Source: Strigamia acuminata
Lineage: Eukaryota; Arthropoda; Chilopoda; Geophilomorpha; Linotaeniidae
Assembly: GCA_949358305.1 (NCBI GenBank)
Contig: OX442315.1
Location: 3,162,001 to 3,226,000 of the forward strand
DNA: 64,000 bases
Direction of reading: 5' to 3'
Under the pieces are notes generated by a model. That model did not search any database and was not told where the DNA came from. It was given only the letters and a program-made list of their open reading frames with translations. The position numbers and the translations under genes are program-made. Numbering within the stretch: position 1 is the first letter of the stretch; every line of letters begins with the position of its first letter. Positions 9,901 to 19,241 of the stretch are shown here, piece after piece.

Positions 9901-11775
9901 GATGAGGATCCAGATCTGGCACCCCCTCCTGGGGTACAAACTCGTCGTGGTTCGGGTAAAAAGGGAAAGGTGAAAGAGAAAGAAACCCCAGACCCAATGT
10001 TATTGCCGCTGGATATGACGAAATGGAGGAGAATCCAGTCTGTCCGGAAAGCCGGGGCAACGGCTGGAAAAGTTGACGTTGTTTATTTCTCGCCCAATGA
10101 CGACAAACTTAGAAGTCGAACTGATGTTGCACGGTGGTGCGATGGAGAAGGTTACGCATACGATCCGAACCTTTTCGACTTCAAAACGTTAGAAGGGGAG
10201 GAACCCTTACCTTTTGCGGGGTTTTGTGCAGTTGAGCCCGACACCTACGAGGAGGCGATCGAGGGCATTAACAAACCCTACTGGGAAGGGGCCATGAAGG
10301 ACGAGATAGACATTTTTGATGAACGAGAAGTCTATCGTGAAATTGACAAGCCTAAAGACGTACAGCTTTTGGGGACAAAATGGATATATAAGATGAAACG
10401 CGATCACACCGGAGCAATTCAACGCTACCGGGCCCGATTGGTGGCCCAAGGGTTTAAACAGAGGCCCGGAATTGACTTTACGGAGGTATTTTCCCCCGTT
10501 GTCAATTTCGTCCTCGTTATCGTGTTCTTCTGCACTCTGGTAGTGCTTAAGGGCTGGCGTGACGTGCACATCGATATTAAGGCCGCCTACCTCTATGGCG
10601 ACCTCGATACAGTGCAATATTGTGAAGTCCCCAAGGGTTACAGGACAGCGAAAAACCGACATAAGTGTTGGATGCTGCTGAAGGCCTTATATGGCCTTCA
10701 TCAGAGCGGACGAATGTGGTACCAAGCGCTCCACGATTGTCTGCTCCAATTGGGATTTGAGCCAATGCTAGGACTGAACTGTGTCTATTCTCTGGACAAC
10801 GAAGCAGTAATCATTTTCTACGTCGACGATATCGTACTCTTTTCAAGAGACGATTACGTCGAAAAATGCGTCCTGAAATGGATTCGCGGTTTCTTCGACA
10901 TTGTTGATTTGGGTCCGGTGACCCTATTGTTGGGCATCGAATTCGACAGATCCGGGGGGCGAATCCGTATTCACCAGAGAAAGTACATAGAAAAGCTATG
11001 TAAGATGTATGGAGTGGATCCGTGTCACCGTGTGCGAGTGCCAGTGACCCCTGGCACAATGATCCAGCAAGTTAAAGAGGGTGAACGGGTGAACACGGTA
11101 TTTCCGTACAGGAACTTGGTCGGGAGTCTCCTTTTTATTGCGAGCAGGACTAGGCCTGATATCCTCTTTTCGGTTATAGTCCTCTCGCAATACAATGAAA
11201 AACATTCGGCGCGTCATGTTGGAATGCTGATGCAGGTATTGCGATATTTAGGGAACACACCAAACTATGCCATCGATTTATCGAATTGTAGGAATGATTC
11301 CCTTACTGTCTACACTGACGCGTCTTTCGCCCTAGACCAAGACAAGAGAAGAAGCTTTGGGGGCCATATAGTGTACCTAGGGGGGGTTCCAATCTCATGG
11401 AACTGCCATAAGCAGACAATGACCTCCCTGTCGATCATGGAGAGTGAATTTCTGGCCGTGGTCGATGGGGTGAAGGATATTATATGGCTTCACCGACTGT
11501 ACGACGCAGACATTATGTTTTGTGTCGAACGCGCAACCCCGTGCGTATATGCCGACAGTATGCCGGCGATTCAGTATACGAAAAATAGAATAGAAAACCG
11601 CGCTAATAAACATATAGATGTCAAACTGCATTTCGTCCGTGACTGGTTTGAAAAAGGAACGTTTTCTATTAGACACATCGCCGGGGTTCTGAACGTGGCA
11701 GATATTTTAACCAAATGGTTAGCGAAACCAAGGTTAAACACTCTTTGCGAACACATTTTTGTTATGGACAAATAG
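6949..11775 (+). CDS. gag-pol: Copia-1 Gag-Pol polyprotein
   Basis: 1608 codons, uninterrupted. The open frame extends upstream to 6901 but the first ATG is at 6949 and the protein then starts in the usual Copia Gag motif (LDGTNYATW, residues 13-21). In order: Gag with a CCHC knuckle (CFNCGGTGHFAREC, residues 234-247); aspartic protease DTGA (about 330); GAG-pre-integrase H/H and C/C pairs (about 567-605); integrase D, D, E (near 632, 697, 731: HMDVWG, KTDNGGEF, SVAERAN); reverse transcriptase from about 1141 with YVDD at about 1291; RNase H (YTDASF near 1455, MESEF near 1497, ADSM near 1535). The integrase-before-RT order defines Copia. All catalytic residues I can check are present, so the copy may be able to move. 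Confidence 0.95.
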   Translation: MSKHDDYKDIKKLDGTNYATWSVQVQLLLKYNGVWGHVDGTEKEPPDTATAKEKRDFKVREDKAMSTLCMSCAEPQQVIAVSCPTAAKVWEALKDAYQPTTRARRARLRRDFLNMKMLEGEEMLVFTGRVDRKVTELKDVKIDVSDEFHAFQYLDHLPPQYENIKQTAYHWEDAEFTAKNVKERLLGEYNRLYESSNEFGVLTQQMDNTALFAKQKWKPRGKPSTAAGPSRGTCFNCGGTGHFARECPSPPKQQGAFGTFPAAAGSPAQLNRGSGRGRGRGKGQQRANLTQLDPYADEPHTLYSAVLEEKPAQPLSLVSHGNCDSQWYVDTGATDHFSFNRSWFSDYRPLSNFSVQQGEGKSKIEGVGNVVITTLYGTRHRDITLKNVFFAPNFRKNLISLGRTDEAGMCTFVKNGEMFIYKDKIEEPSITAVRTSNRLYKVNCRIEVGNVNTAALTAQQNAAAVLDLIKSSVKDERFVQPLLTILDYKNALLKSLSKSDKGTSAANLSAQVSEKTLAPAAINLPKAGNEVQTPPANIPQANATAKANGGNADDVKVRNQERPQTMDTWHSRMGHLNAKGISKLEKSDDVFGINLSTKELSTCDACATAKSTRASFPPIVAISTKGILDIVHMDVWGKSQGPSLGGANYYFILVDDYSRYMWIIMMKTKGEVLGHFKRWLTEVERTTSKKVKCIKTDNGGEFISRDWDTYASKIGLKCIRTNAYSPEMNSVAERANRTIISGVRALMLENSFPYPLWAELATSIVYLKNRFPHQGIEGKTPYSIFFNKKLSLRHIKCIGSKTFVHVPSQTRKGKLEGRAWAGALIGYAISTRGYRIWDPKTNQVFASKHVRIFEDSYWYEIGKRLQTPVRQPQGGSKEFKSFGYSSSDTEEDDDDSVVPVGQPPPFMPPPIPPHIPPPIPPRTPGPALRPNVQRTIELPAIGVDPIGDDEEIGGAQGIDGDNPVEEIGGAKGDDENFLNVYPDDDEDPDLAPPPGVQTRRGSGKKGKVKEKETPDPMLLPLDMTKWRRIQSVRKAGATAGKVDVVYFSPNDDKLRSRTDVARWCDGEGYAYDPNLFDFKTLEGEEPLPFAGFCAVEPDTYEEAIEGINKPYWEGAMKDEIDIFDEREVYREIDKPKDVQLLGTKWIYKMKRDHTGAIQRYRARLVAQGFKQRPGIDFTEVFSPVVNFVLVIVFFCTLVVLKGWRDVHIDIKAAYLYGDLDTVQYCEVPKGYRTAKNRHKCWMLLKALYGLHQSGRMWYQALHDCLLQLGFEPMLGLNCVYSLDNEAVIIFYVDDIVLFSRDDYVEKCVLKWIRGFFDIVDLGPVTLLLGIEFDRSGGRIRIHQRKYIEKLCKMYGVDPCHRVRVPVTPGTMIQQVKEGERVNTVFPYRNLVGSLLFIASRTRPDILFSVIVLSQYNEKHSARHVGMLMQVLRYLGNTPNYAIDLSNCRNDSLTVYTDASFALDQDKRRSFGGHIVYLGGVPISWNCHKQTMTSLSIMESEFLAVVDGVKDIIWLHRLYDADIMFCVERATPCVYADSMPAIQYTKNRIENRANKHIDVKLHFVRDWFEKGTFSIRHIAGVLNVADILTKWLAKPRLNTLCEHIFVMDK

Positions 11776-11782
11776 TTTAAGC

Positions 11783-11793
11783 AAAGGGGGATT
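11783..11793 (+). other. Copia-1 polypurine tract
   Basis: AAAGGGGGATT immediately before the 3' LTR. Copia-3 and Copia-4 (minus strand) have the same sequence, Copia-2 has GAAGGGGGGATT. Confidence 0.85.
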
Positions 11794-12270
11794 TGTTGGG
11801 TTGCAAACCCATTTTGAAGTGCTTAAATATTTGTTCCTGTGTTATGTGATTTATTGGTTACACAATTTCCGAGTATGTGTAACAAGTGTGTTGTAAATTA
11901 ATGTCCCGATCCAGTGTTCAACCGATAACGATTTTTATCAATGCTTGTTATGTACCGCGGTTGAATATTCTCTTCTTTACAGCACACGTCCCTGATGTCG
12001 TCTGCTTGAAAAAGCGATTTGTGTTTTATCCTTTTTCCTTGGTTTATCGATTATTAATGTCGGTGTTTTTACTTGCGATTGTAAAGGACAAATCATTGGA
12101 AACTTGACAATGATTTATCCTACGTTGTTTGAGAAGGCAAATAGCCTCTAACCGTGTATCACCAGATATTCTCACGAATAAAAGATGGCGCACGCATGTC
12201 GGTTTCGCGCACCGTTTCAACTGATGTTTCTTTTGATTTCGTTTGCAGAATTGCCGGGAATAACCTCACA
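11794..12270 (+). repeat. Copia-1 3' LTR
   Basis: 477 bp, identical as far as I can compare to the 5' LTR; YY1-type motif at 12182-12191. Confidence 0.93.
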
Positions 12271-12275
12271 TTCCG

Positions 12276-12871
12276 GTGCCGGTTGTCCAAAGGATCACCG
12301 CACCGTCGGTCCACGATGTTCGAGCAACGTTGGGCAACGGAAAACACCCAACCCTAGATTGGCCGAAAACGAAACAAACTATTGATGGTATTACAATGCA
12401 AATAATAATTCACCGGGCCTGAACGTAACAAGCCCGGGAGCAAACCATAAAACAAAACAAAAAGAAAAATATTGACATAAAATAATAATAAACGAATTAA
12501 ATTAAAAGGTAAAACAAGGATGGGAGAGGTTGGTCAAGCCTCTCAAGAATGTTTTAAAACAATTACGTTAAACAAACGAAAAGAAAAACTAATAAATACT
12601 TTCTAAAAAAAAAACTATGTACAGCAACCGGGATCTGACCAAGACCCACGGTTGGGAGGCTCCGGGAACATTGGAAACCTCCAACGTCTTCTTTCGTCGG
12701 GCATCTGAGCGCGTGGCACGGCGTCACCGTCTCGTCACTCGCACTGGCTCGGCGTCCATGTCTTGGGACAGGCATCTCATGGAATCCTGTTTAGGGAAAA
12801 AAAAATATTATCGGGACCAGAGGTCCGTCGTTTGTACAATTTCGGTGTCTAAAGACGACGATCGGGGCTTT
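12276..12871 (-). other. GypA 3' untranslated region
   Basis: Lies between the stop of the GypA third ORF and the Copia-1 insertion; it continues at 5153-5281 on the far side of Copia-1. It is A-rich on the + strand, with a CCGGGC...GCCCGG hairpin near 12414-12438. No gene seen. Confidence 0.6.
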
Positions 12872-14479
12872 TCACGGCTCTGGCGCATCCTCGGACGGCG
12901 GCTGCGGTTGAGAGGGGCCATGGGGCTCCTCCCCAGACGCAGCCGCGACCTCCGGTGCGATCTCTCGTGCGGGCCTTGCTGGGGCTGGAGAAGTTCTCGC
13001 TGCCTCCAGCACGGACCGTATGGATGGCGGTGGCGGCATCAGTCGCCTGTCCTCCGCTTCAGCTGCCGACGCTGATGGGGAAGGATGCGATCGAACCTTC
13101 TCCACCATTGGCGCAGCAGCCGTTGACACTGGCGAAAGTGGTGCGCAGTGCGCTCCCTTCTCGCCCTTCGTTGGGGTGGAACTGGACGCGGCCTTGCGGG
13201 ACTTCTTCCCCTTTCCCTTCCTCTTCCGCTCGCGTTCCACCTCCTTCTTGCGCGCATCATACTCGGCCTCCACCGGGTCCCAAACTTCGGCGCTGAAGTC
13301 GTCCTTGTAGGCCTTCCGCCTATGCACCCGCTTGACGATTACCTCCTCGTAAGTAGGTGGGGGTGGCGGCGATAGTGTTGCCAGCTCCGGAGGCATCTCG
13401 ATCGGGACGGGCACGTGGGATGCCGGTCTGAACACCCGCTGATGGCCATGGTTGTCCACCAGCTTGGGCAAACTCGCCAGCGTCTCCACGTAGCTGCGAC
13501 AGACCGATGGGTCGATGTCGGCGAAATCCGCCCCGACAGTCTCCTCCAGCGTCCATTCCTGAACCGCGAACGGTGACGGCAGATGGAGGTACCAGGCGTT
13601 CATGGCCGCCCCGACCGTCCACGCGACGATCCGGACAGTCTCGAACCACCTGAGCCTCCTTGCTGCTGCCGACGCGACAGAGGGGATGCTGAGAATGATC
13701 CACATTCTCTGTCTTATCAGTGCCACCGCTCGGGTCATTCGGATGTCACTCCCCCTGGCATCCTCGAAGCGTAAATGGAGTTCCCTCCAACGCTTCGCTT
13801 CCGCAACCCAGAGCGCCAATGTTTGCTCGTGCCCGTGCTCAAGACGGGGAACACCCTGTATGAGCAGCTCAGCACAAACAACTGGGGCTCCGGGCGGCAA
13901 TTCAGCGATCTCGAGCGGCGTCGGGCCCCCTACGGGCTCGAGGAACTCCGCTCCTTCCCGCTGCTCAGGGGGGTGTGGTACCTGGGCAGGTTCCTCACTC
14001 CCCGTCGCCGTTTCTACTTCCATGTCGACCGTCTCGGGGTCGGCGAGTCGCAGAAGCTGCGCTTCGAGAGACAAGCCCTCCAAGACGGACAACTCCAGCA
14101 CGTCGTCCTCCGAAACAGCCAACTGGAACTCTTCCTCCACCGAGGCAGGTGACTCGCACTGCTCCATTGGCAGCTCGGCGCAAGCGCCCTGCATCTCCTG
14201 GGGAACCGAGCACTCGTCCCGCGGCGTGGACTGAGTCGACCATCCTGCCAGCGATGCGAGGCTACCCCAGGTACGGTGCGGAAGGCCGCCTGTTCCGTTG
14301 AACGAGTCCACCGGAAGGCCGAGAGCAAACGACGCGCAAGCAATCGCTTCCTCCGAGCACGCTCCGATCACCGGCTCGTCGGAAACCACAGGAAGGCCCA
14401 AAGCGAGTGGCATAGCTGCAATAGCCTGCTCCTCGACTCCGGGCTCCCCCGCTGGCAGCTCGATGACGTTGTTGGGGCG
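12872..14479 (-). CDS. GypA third ORF, C-terminal part (536 codons with stop)
   Basis: Continues without a stop from 28905-28189 once GypB and one ATCCA duplication are set aside; total about 775 codons. It holds three loose repeats of a GEPGV/DEPVI...EQA...ALGLPV unit near the junction, an acidic Glu-rich middle, a helical Arg/Trp-rich stretch (LWVAEAKRWRELHLRFEDA), a hydrophobic patch (VRIVAWTVGAAMNAWYLHL), the late-domain-like PPTY (about residue 614), a Lys/Arg-rich run (RERKRKGKGKKSRK) and a Pro-rich tail. I do not recognise the family. No signal peptide, transmembrane pair or furin site, so it is not an ordinary envelope. It lies where env lies in other Gypsy elements. Confidence 0.75.
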   Translation of the reverse strand, partial: RPNNVIELPAGEPGVEEQAIAAMPLALGLPVVSDEPVIGACSEEAIACASFALGLPVDSFNGTGGLPHRTWGSLASLAGWSTQSTPRDECSVPQEMQGACAELPMEQCESPASVEEEFQLAVSEDDVLELSVLEGLSLEAQLLRLADPETVDMEVETATGSEEPAQVPHPPEQREGAEFLEPVGGPTPLEIAELPPGAPVVCAELLIQGVPRLEHGHEQTLALWVAEAKRWRELHLRFEDARGSDIRMTRAVALIRQRMWIILSIPSVASAAARRLRWFETVRIVAWTVGAAMNAWYLHLPSPFAVQEWTLEETVGADFADIDPSVCRSYVETLASLPKLVDNHGHQRVFRPASHVPVPIEMPPELATLSPPPPPTYEEVIVKRVHRRKAYKDDFSAEVWDPVEAEYDARKKEVERERKRKGKGKKSRKAASSSTPTKGEKGAHCAPLSPVSTAAAPMVEKVRSHPSPSASAAEAEDRRLMPPPPSIRSVLEAARTSPAPARPAREIAPEVAAASGEEPHGPSQPQPPSEDAPEP

Positions 14480-14484
14480 ATCCA

Positions 14485-16230
14485 TGTGACGGTGACGACC
14501 ACAACTCCCATTTAACAATGGTACCGGGAAGAGATCGCAATAAATAAACAGTGAATACAATACGAGATAAATACAAGACAGTTTATTGTTGGCAAACAAT
14601 AGGAAATGAGCTAAATTATACATAAGACTAATGCCAACATTTGGCAAGTTAACTGACTATTTAAACTATACAAAGAATTGGCCAATTGGCCCTAAAATAA
14701 TATCACCACGTGTCGACGATGCGGGAGCGGTTTCCCCATCGCTCGACCTGATTATAGATGTCATCTTAAGCCGGATGGCTGCGTTCTGGAGTCCGATACG
14801 GCTTCGCTGGTTTCTTGGTTCGCTTGTGTAAATTATCGCACGTCGATAAATCGAATGATCTGAGCATTGCGGTTGACTTTGTCTGCACCGCCACAACTGA
14901 GGTTGGATATTGGTGTAAGTAAATGTGTTCATTTACTTATCAATATTCCGATTATGAATTATATTCAATTCATAAGTGTTGTGAGTTTTTCTACTGGATA
15001 TTTCGTTGATAAGTTGTCGTCAACTTATTTGTCGCATTGAGTTCAATGTATTCGTGTTTTTAAGTCTTCTTGACTTTGATTAATTAACTTGTGGCCAAGT
15101 TAATATTGTTCTGTTGTAAACGTAAAGGATAAATGTTAGACTTCCCGTCGCAACACACAATTGCCGTCGATAGAAAACGCCTTGCCATGCAGAACGGTAT
15201 CAAGCGTCCCCTGCGCCGCAACACGGTCGTTCGTCTAGCGATTGACGGTATCACGTACACAGGAGTCGATAGCTCGCGGCTCCGCACAGCAGTTTAGTCC
15301 TTCGCGGTACTAATAACAAAACGACTGCTTTGGCACCGAATACCATGAGAATCAGCTTGCCAAACACTTGGTGCTACTCGTGGTTACTGTGAAACAGACT
15401 GCTTTTGCACCAACAGGTGAAGGAACCAACTCTCAACAGTCCCGGTGCTTACTCGCGGTTACGAGATGCGTTCATACCGAAAATGACCACTCAGTCCTGC
15501 CCGGAGGATACTGAATTGCACAGAAGGCAGGTTCTCCTCGGCGAGACCGTAACTTGAAACATGTATGCAACATAACAATCCAATACGTCGGCTTCAATTG
15601 CCGGTGGTTGCATGATTCGGTAGAATCATGCCGCGGTTCTTTGCGAATAAATCAACAAAGAACCAAAAGGTTTTTTTAATGGACAACGAATCATATTTCA
15701 TAAGTAATAATACCAAACAGAAATAATCAAACAGAGCCCTGGAATGGCCGGTTGTTTGGGTTTATATAACCTGACTGGATTAGGGATTAATCCAATCAAC
15801 CAATTGGAACATGGGTTCCACGAATCCCTCCAATCCCGTATCGCCGGAAGTGGATACAGAGGAGCAATATGCTAATTCACACCACAACCGGAACTGGATA
15901 CCCAGGACCGGAAATGGATCCACCAATCACATCGATCGGTTGATCGATGGATTATCAAATCTCCATTTCTGCTGAACTAGAGATTCCCATCACTTAGTGT
16001 GAACAATAATCATTAATATATATTTATATTAATCCTAATAAAGTGTTGTTTCATACAAATAAATATATTCTTATATTTATTTACCAGTTTCTTAACTCGC
16101 AATTCGGATTTACCGCTGAATTATAATCGCGCCATCTAGTGGCGACTCGGAGCATTGAAAAATGCGGGTTTCGCCGAAAACACTTAAAATTCGGCCGTGT
16201 TATTAATAAATAGCACTTATAAACCGTCAT
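14485..16230 (-). repeat. GypB 3' LTR (long form, 1746 bp)
   Basis: Begins TGTGACGG on the + strand and ends TGTCAT/CGTCAT. Bases 14780-15239 are missing from the other LTR. Carries a perfect CTCF consensus site (16129-16142, minus strand). Confidence 0.92.
16129..16142 (-). promoter_or_regulatory. CTCF-type site in GypB 3' LTR
   Basis: The minus strand reads CCACTAGATGGCGC, which fits the published CTCF consensus CCASYAGRKGGCRS at all 14 positions. The same site is in the other LTR at 28087-28100. Function is inferred. Confidence 0.5.
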
Positions 16231-16245
16231 ACATCCCCCTTAATT
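16231..16245 (-). other. GypB polypurine tract
   Basis: Minus strand AAGGGGGATGT directly before the 3' LTR. Confidence 0.8.
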
Positions 16246-16734
16246 ACTCAACTTATAAATTTTATTCATAAGTTTATGTTATTCTTGCGAAATGACTTTA
16301 TTAATATCTCAGAACAGGACTTTTCCATCCCGAACAGCGGAGTGCGTGTGCGTGTGACTCAAAATAAATTTCATATTTCTGATGTGCGCAACAATTCTTT
16401 TTTAATGAATTATCAAGAATAAAATATTATTTGGTTACAATAAAACAAACTTGAAACTTTACAATACTTAGTCTCATTTCTTCACACAATTATTATTTCA
16501 AATAACGGGAATTTTAACATAATTTTTTGGTAAATTATTTCTTTTTAGCTTTTCATTAATAAATATTAAAAAATTATTCTTTTTTTAGGATCATCTCTTG
16601 ATTTTCCTTTAAAACATGACTTTTCATATCACAAAATGCTTATTTAAATTGTTTTTAAACAGAATACTCTTGTATTTTTACGTTAATTCTAACATTTTTT
16701 AAAGTTTTCTAATTTTAGCAATTAACTCCGCGAG
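16246..16734 (-). other. GypB region between third ORF and 3' LTR
   Basis: AT-rich, no coding frame. A run of T on the + strand near 16576 and several AATAAA-like strings on either strand; no site is certain. Confidence 0.5.
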
Positions 16735-18426
16735 TCACTTGACTTCTTCTTCATCGGACTCCGATCCTTCACTTTCTTTCTTAAGAGTCTCGCTGGACTC
16801 GCCGACTTCGGATTTTTCTAGTGGAAGAAATTCCGCTGGTTTTCGGTCGATGACGAAATTGGGTTCTTTTGAACCTTCACCTATATCTTCTGTGGGTGGA
16901 GATTCCGGCGCGTACTCTGGAGACCGTGGTTCATATTCTGGCGTCTTCTCAACTAACTCATAACTTTCCTCAATAACCTTCTTTGAAGCGTCGTATATTT
17001 CCGCAATGCAGGGAAGTCCGTAGAACCATGAAGGGCTTATTAATCCTCTTCCGTCGGTGTTGACTCGGTCAATTAGCAGTGTCCAAATGTGCTCCAGCAC
17101 GGCAAAAGATTCGCCCCGATTGGCGTTAAATATCAACTTCATCAGATGGACTGCATAGTTGATGTTCGAAGGGTCAGTAGATCCTTGGCGTATTTGTTCC
17201 GTAATTTTCTCGGCAATTCTAAAAAGTGTCGGAAAATAGTAGCTCACCTCGTTTTCGAATAAATGCGCAATTTTCGCTCCTGGTGGAGGGAAAAAGGGTT
17301 CCGCAAGAAGTTCATTTTCGGCTTCTTTTTCGTTCTTCTTGGATACCGTTTGACATCCTTTATCGACGACTGTCGTACTTCGTGGTCTTTGGGAGCTCTC
17401 TAGAGCTTCTGGCGGAATTCTCAGATCTTGCATTTCCCTTCCTAGTGGAGTGGTTATGGCGTTCAAGAACTCCGGGCTGATGTACGGCGATCTTCCGTCA
17501 CTGGAGAGGACAATTTTACACTCCGGGCAAGTTGCCCACATCCTGGCTGGGGGAGGGTGAATCCCCTTGACCACAAATGGTAGAAAGCTGGGGCGCCAAG
17601 GTTGGCTTTTGGGCCGCTTCTTTGTGCCCTCGCAATTGGAACATTGCGCCAGGTGGCCTCCGGTTCCCGATCCCGAGACCCACCCGACGGCGGAACAAAA
17701 AGGACATGGCACTTCGTCCTTCGAGAGTACCATATTGTCGTGTGGTTTGCCGTTCTCCGAATCTCGTTTACATTGATCACGTCTTTTCTGAATCTGACGG
17801 ACTTTATTCGCCAACTTTTGGCGATCTGACCATGCGCTGGTATTTGGCCTATTCCTAGGTTGGTCGGACCTTCGGTAGGAAGAATACGACCTCTTTTCCC
17901 GATCTCGGTCTGGTGAATCGTTAAACCTAACGTATTCTCTTTTTGAACGCTCCTGACCAGTACAAGAGGAAGGTGTAGCGTCTTCAGAGGTTCGGCGGTG
18001 TTTAGTTTCCGCTAGAGGAGATTTTCTTCTTCGTTCCGGCGACTTGACTCGGTTGTACACAATCTCCACCTTTCGTGATTGACTAGTACTCGGCTGATTT
18101 TTCTCTATAGGCGGATTATTTCTGCTGAAATCATCCGTCTTTTTTGTTATCTTCGGGATAACAAATTGTTTTGAAACAGTTTCCTTTTTCGCAGGCCCTT
18201 CTTGTAAGGTGGGGACCCCGGGTGGTCCAAGTTCGGCGGGGAGCAGTTCGGGATGCTCACGGGCCCAACTTAAAATGTCCCATCCTCGTGCGTTGATGAT
18301 CACAGGTGTTTTGGGACACCCTTCTACGAATACGGCGGCAGACGTAGGAGGTTCCACCACTTCCTCATCGGAGGAGGAGGATTCAATCAGCACATACTTC
18401 CTCTTCTTTTCTATCTTTTTTCCCAT
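16735..18426 (-). CDS. GypB third ORF: zinc-binding, Ser/Arg/Glu-rich protein of unknown function
   Basis: 563 codons from the ATG at 18426. The open frame reaches back to 18462 without an ATG; instead a pyrimidine tract ending TTCTCTAG (AG at 18432-18431) sits five bases before the ATG, so a spliced mRNA is likely, as for env of insect errantiviruses. N-terminus is basic then Ser/acidic (KKIEKKRK, SSSSDEE); residues 130-225 are Arg/Ser-rich; CPFC...CSNC at about 242-265 and CPEC at about 302 look like zinc ligands; a helical region follows (NYAVHLMKLIFNAN, FAVLEHIWTLLIDRV); the tail is highly acidic. No signal peptide or membrane anchor, so not an envelope glycoprotein. A nucleic-acid-binding accessory role is an inference. 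Compare the third ORF of GypA. Confidence 0.8.
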   Translation of the reverse strand: MGKKIEKKRKYVLIESSSSDEEVVEPPTSAAVFVEGCPKTPVIINARGWDILSWAREHPELLPAELGPPGVPTLQEGPAKKETVSKQFVIPKITKKTDDFSRNNPPIEKNQPSTSQSRKVEIVYNRVKSPERRRKSPLAETKHRRTSEDATPSSCTGQERSKREYVRFNDSPDRDREKRSYSSYRRSDQPRNRPNTSAWSDRQKLANKVRQIQKRRDQCKRDSENGKPHDNMVLSKDEVPCPFCSAVGWVSGSGTGGHLAQCSNCEGTKKRPKSQPWRPSFLPFVVKGIHPPPARMWATCPECKIVLSSDGRSPYISPEFLNAITTPLGREMQDLRIPPEALESSQRPRSTTVVDKGCQTVSKKNEKEAENELLAEPFFPPPGAKIAHLFENEVSYYFPTLFRIAEKITEQIRQGSTDPSNINYAVHLMKLIFNANRGESFAVLEHIWTLLIDRVNTDGRGLISPSWFYGLPCIAEIYDASKKVIEESYELVEKTPEYEPRSPEYAPESPPTEDIGEGSKEPNFVIDRKPAEFLPLEKSEVGESSETLKKESEGSESDEEEVK

Positions 18427-18430
18427 TTTT

Positions 18431-18446
18431 CTAGAGAAAAAATAAC
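18431..18446 (-). promoter_or_regulatory. Predicted 3' splice site before GypB third ORF
   Basis: Minus strand TATTTTTTCTCTAG followed by AAAA and the ATG. The polypyrimidine tract and AG are strong; the donor is not identified (GTAAGTATT at about 18600 on the minus strand, or one in the leader, are candidates). Confidence 0.55.
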
Positions 18447-18462
18447 ATAGAAAACTTATCAA

Positions 18463-19241
18463 TACGATTTTAACTGACTAAATTTATACCGCCATCTATC
18501 GTGAAAATTTATCAACTTCCTCGATGGTTTCGATATATTTTTATATCGGAGTCATGCGCGGCTTTTTATTATTCGTAATATTCGATAGAATTATCTTTAG
18601 AATACTTACACTAGGAATCTCCGGAATCCACTTAAGTATTCACAATGATGTGATGTCGATTTTTTAATTGACAAGACTCGTTGCTTTTAGCGAAGATGTT
18701 CTCTGCCAACGTAGAATTCTAATTTTATATATAAAATAGTCGTGAATATCTCTTGATATATTTAAATTTATCACTACTTACACGTAACACTCTAGTACAG
18801 CGTTGAACCGTCGTGATGATATTTCGAATTTTCTCGAAGGAGAAATTTTTCTTCGTCACGTCGAGGTCACGTGTTCGTCTCTTTTCAGACGAAAATAATC
18901 ACCGAAGTTTTCTCGTCCTTTTCTATCATTAGAGGATTATAACATTTAAATCTTGGTACCTACTTTCCAATTTTATTGGTAATACATGATTCTTACTATG
19001 AATCTCGAGGTTTTCTTTGAAAGAAATCGCGACGAACTTCTCTATCGACACAGGTGTCAAAGTTGGCTCGCACATGTGTGTGAAACTTGTGAGAGAACAA
19101 ATCTTCTACTCCCTACCCGGGGTATTTTTACCATACTCTCCTATAGGTTATGATTTATCCATAATTAATTTGTGGGTCAAAAGTGACCCGATTTTTTATC
19201 TTTTAAATACTTTATATTTTATTTAAAAAAATACGCTATCA
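18463..19241 (-). other. GypB spacer between pol and third ORF
   Basis: No coding frame. Rich in short hairpins (for example CGATATA...TATATCGG and GTAAGT-containing strings on the minus strand). If the third ORF is expressed from a spliced RNA, part of this is intron. Confidence 0.5.

Larger units (their letters stand above)
5287..12270 (+). mobile_element. Copia-1: intact Copia LTR retrotransposon
   Basis: 477-bp LTRs (5287-5763 and 11794-12270), TGTTGGG...CTCACA, with no difference seen. Exact target duplication TTCCG at 5282-5286 and 12271-12275. PBS, leader, one Gag-Pol frame and polypurine tract are all in place, so this copy looks complete and recent. It lies in the 3' untranslated part of GypA, in opposite orientation. 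Copia-3 is a close relative (same LTR layout and similar protein). Confidence 0.95.

Noticed and set aside
13602-14234. Plus-strand frames of 100-210 codons opposite the GypA third ORF
   Set aside because: Shadows of the GC-rich minus-strand coding sequence with Ser/Arg/Pro bias.
16735-18426. Envelope glycoprotein for the GypB and GypA third ORFs
   Set aside because: No signal peptide, fusion peptide, furin site or transmembrane anchor; strongly charged composition with zinc ligands instead.
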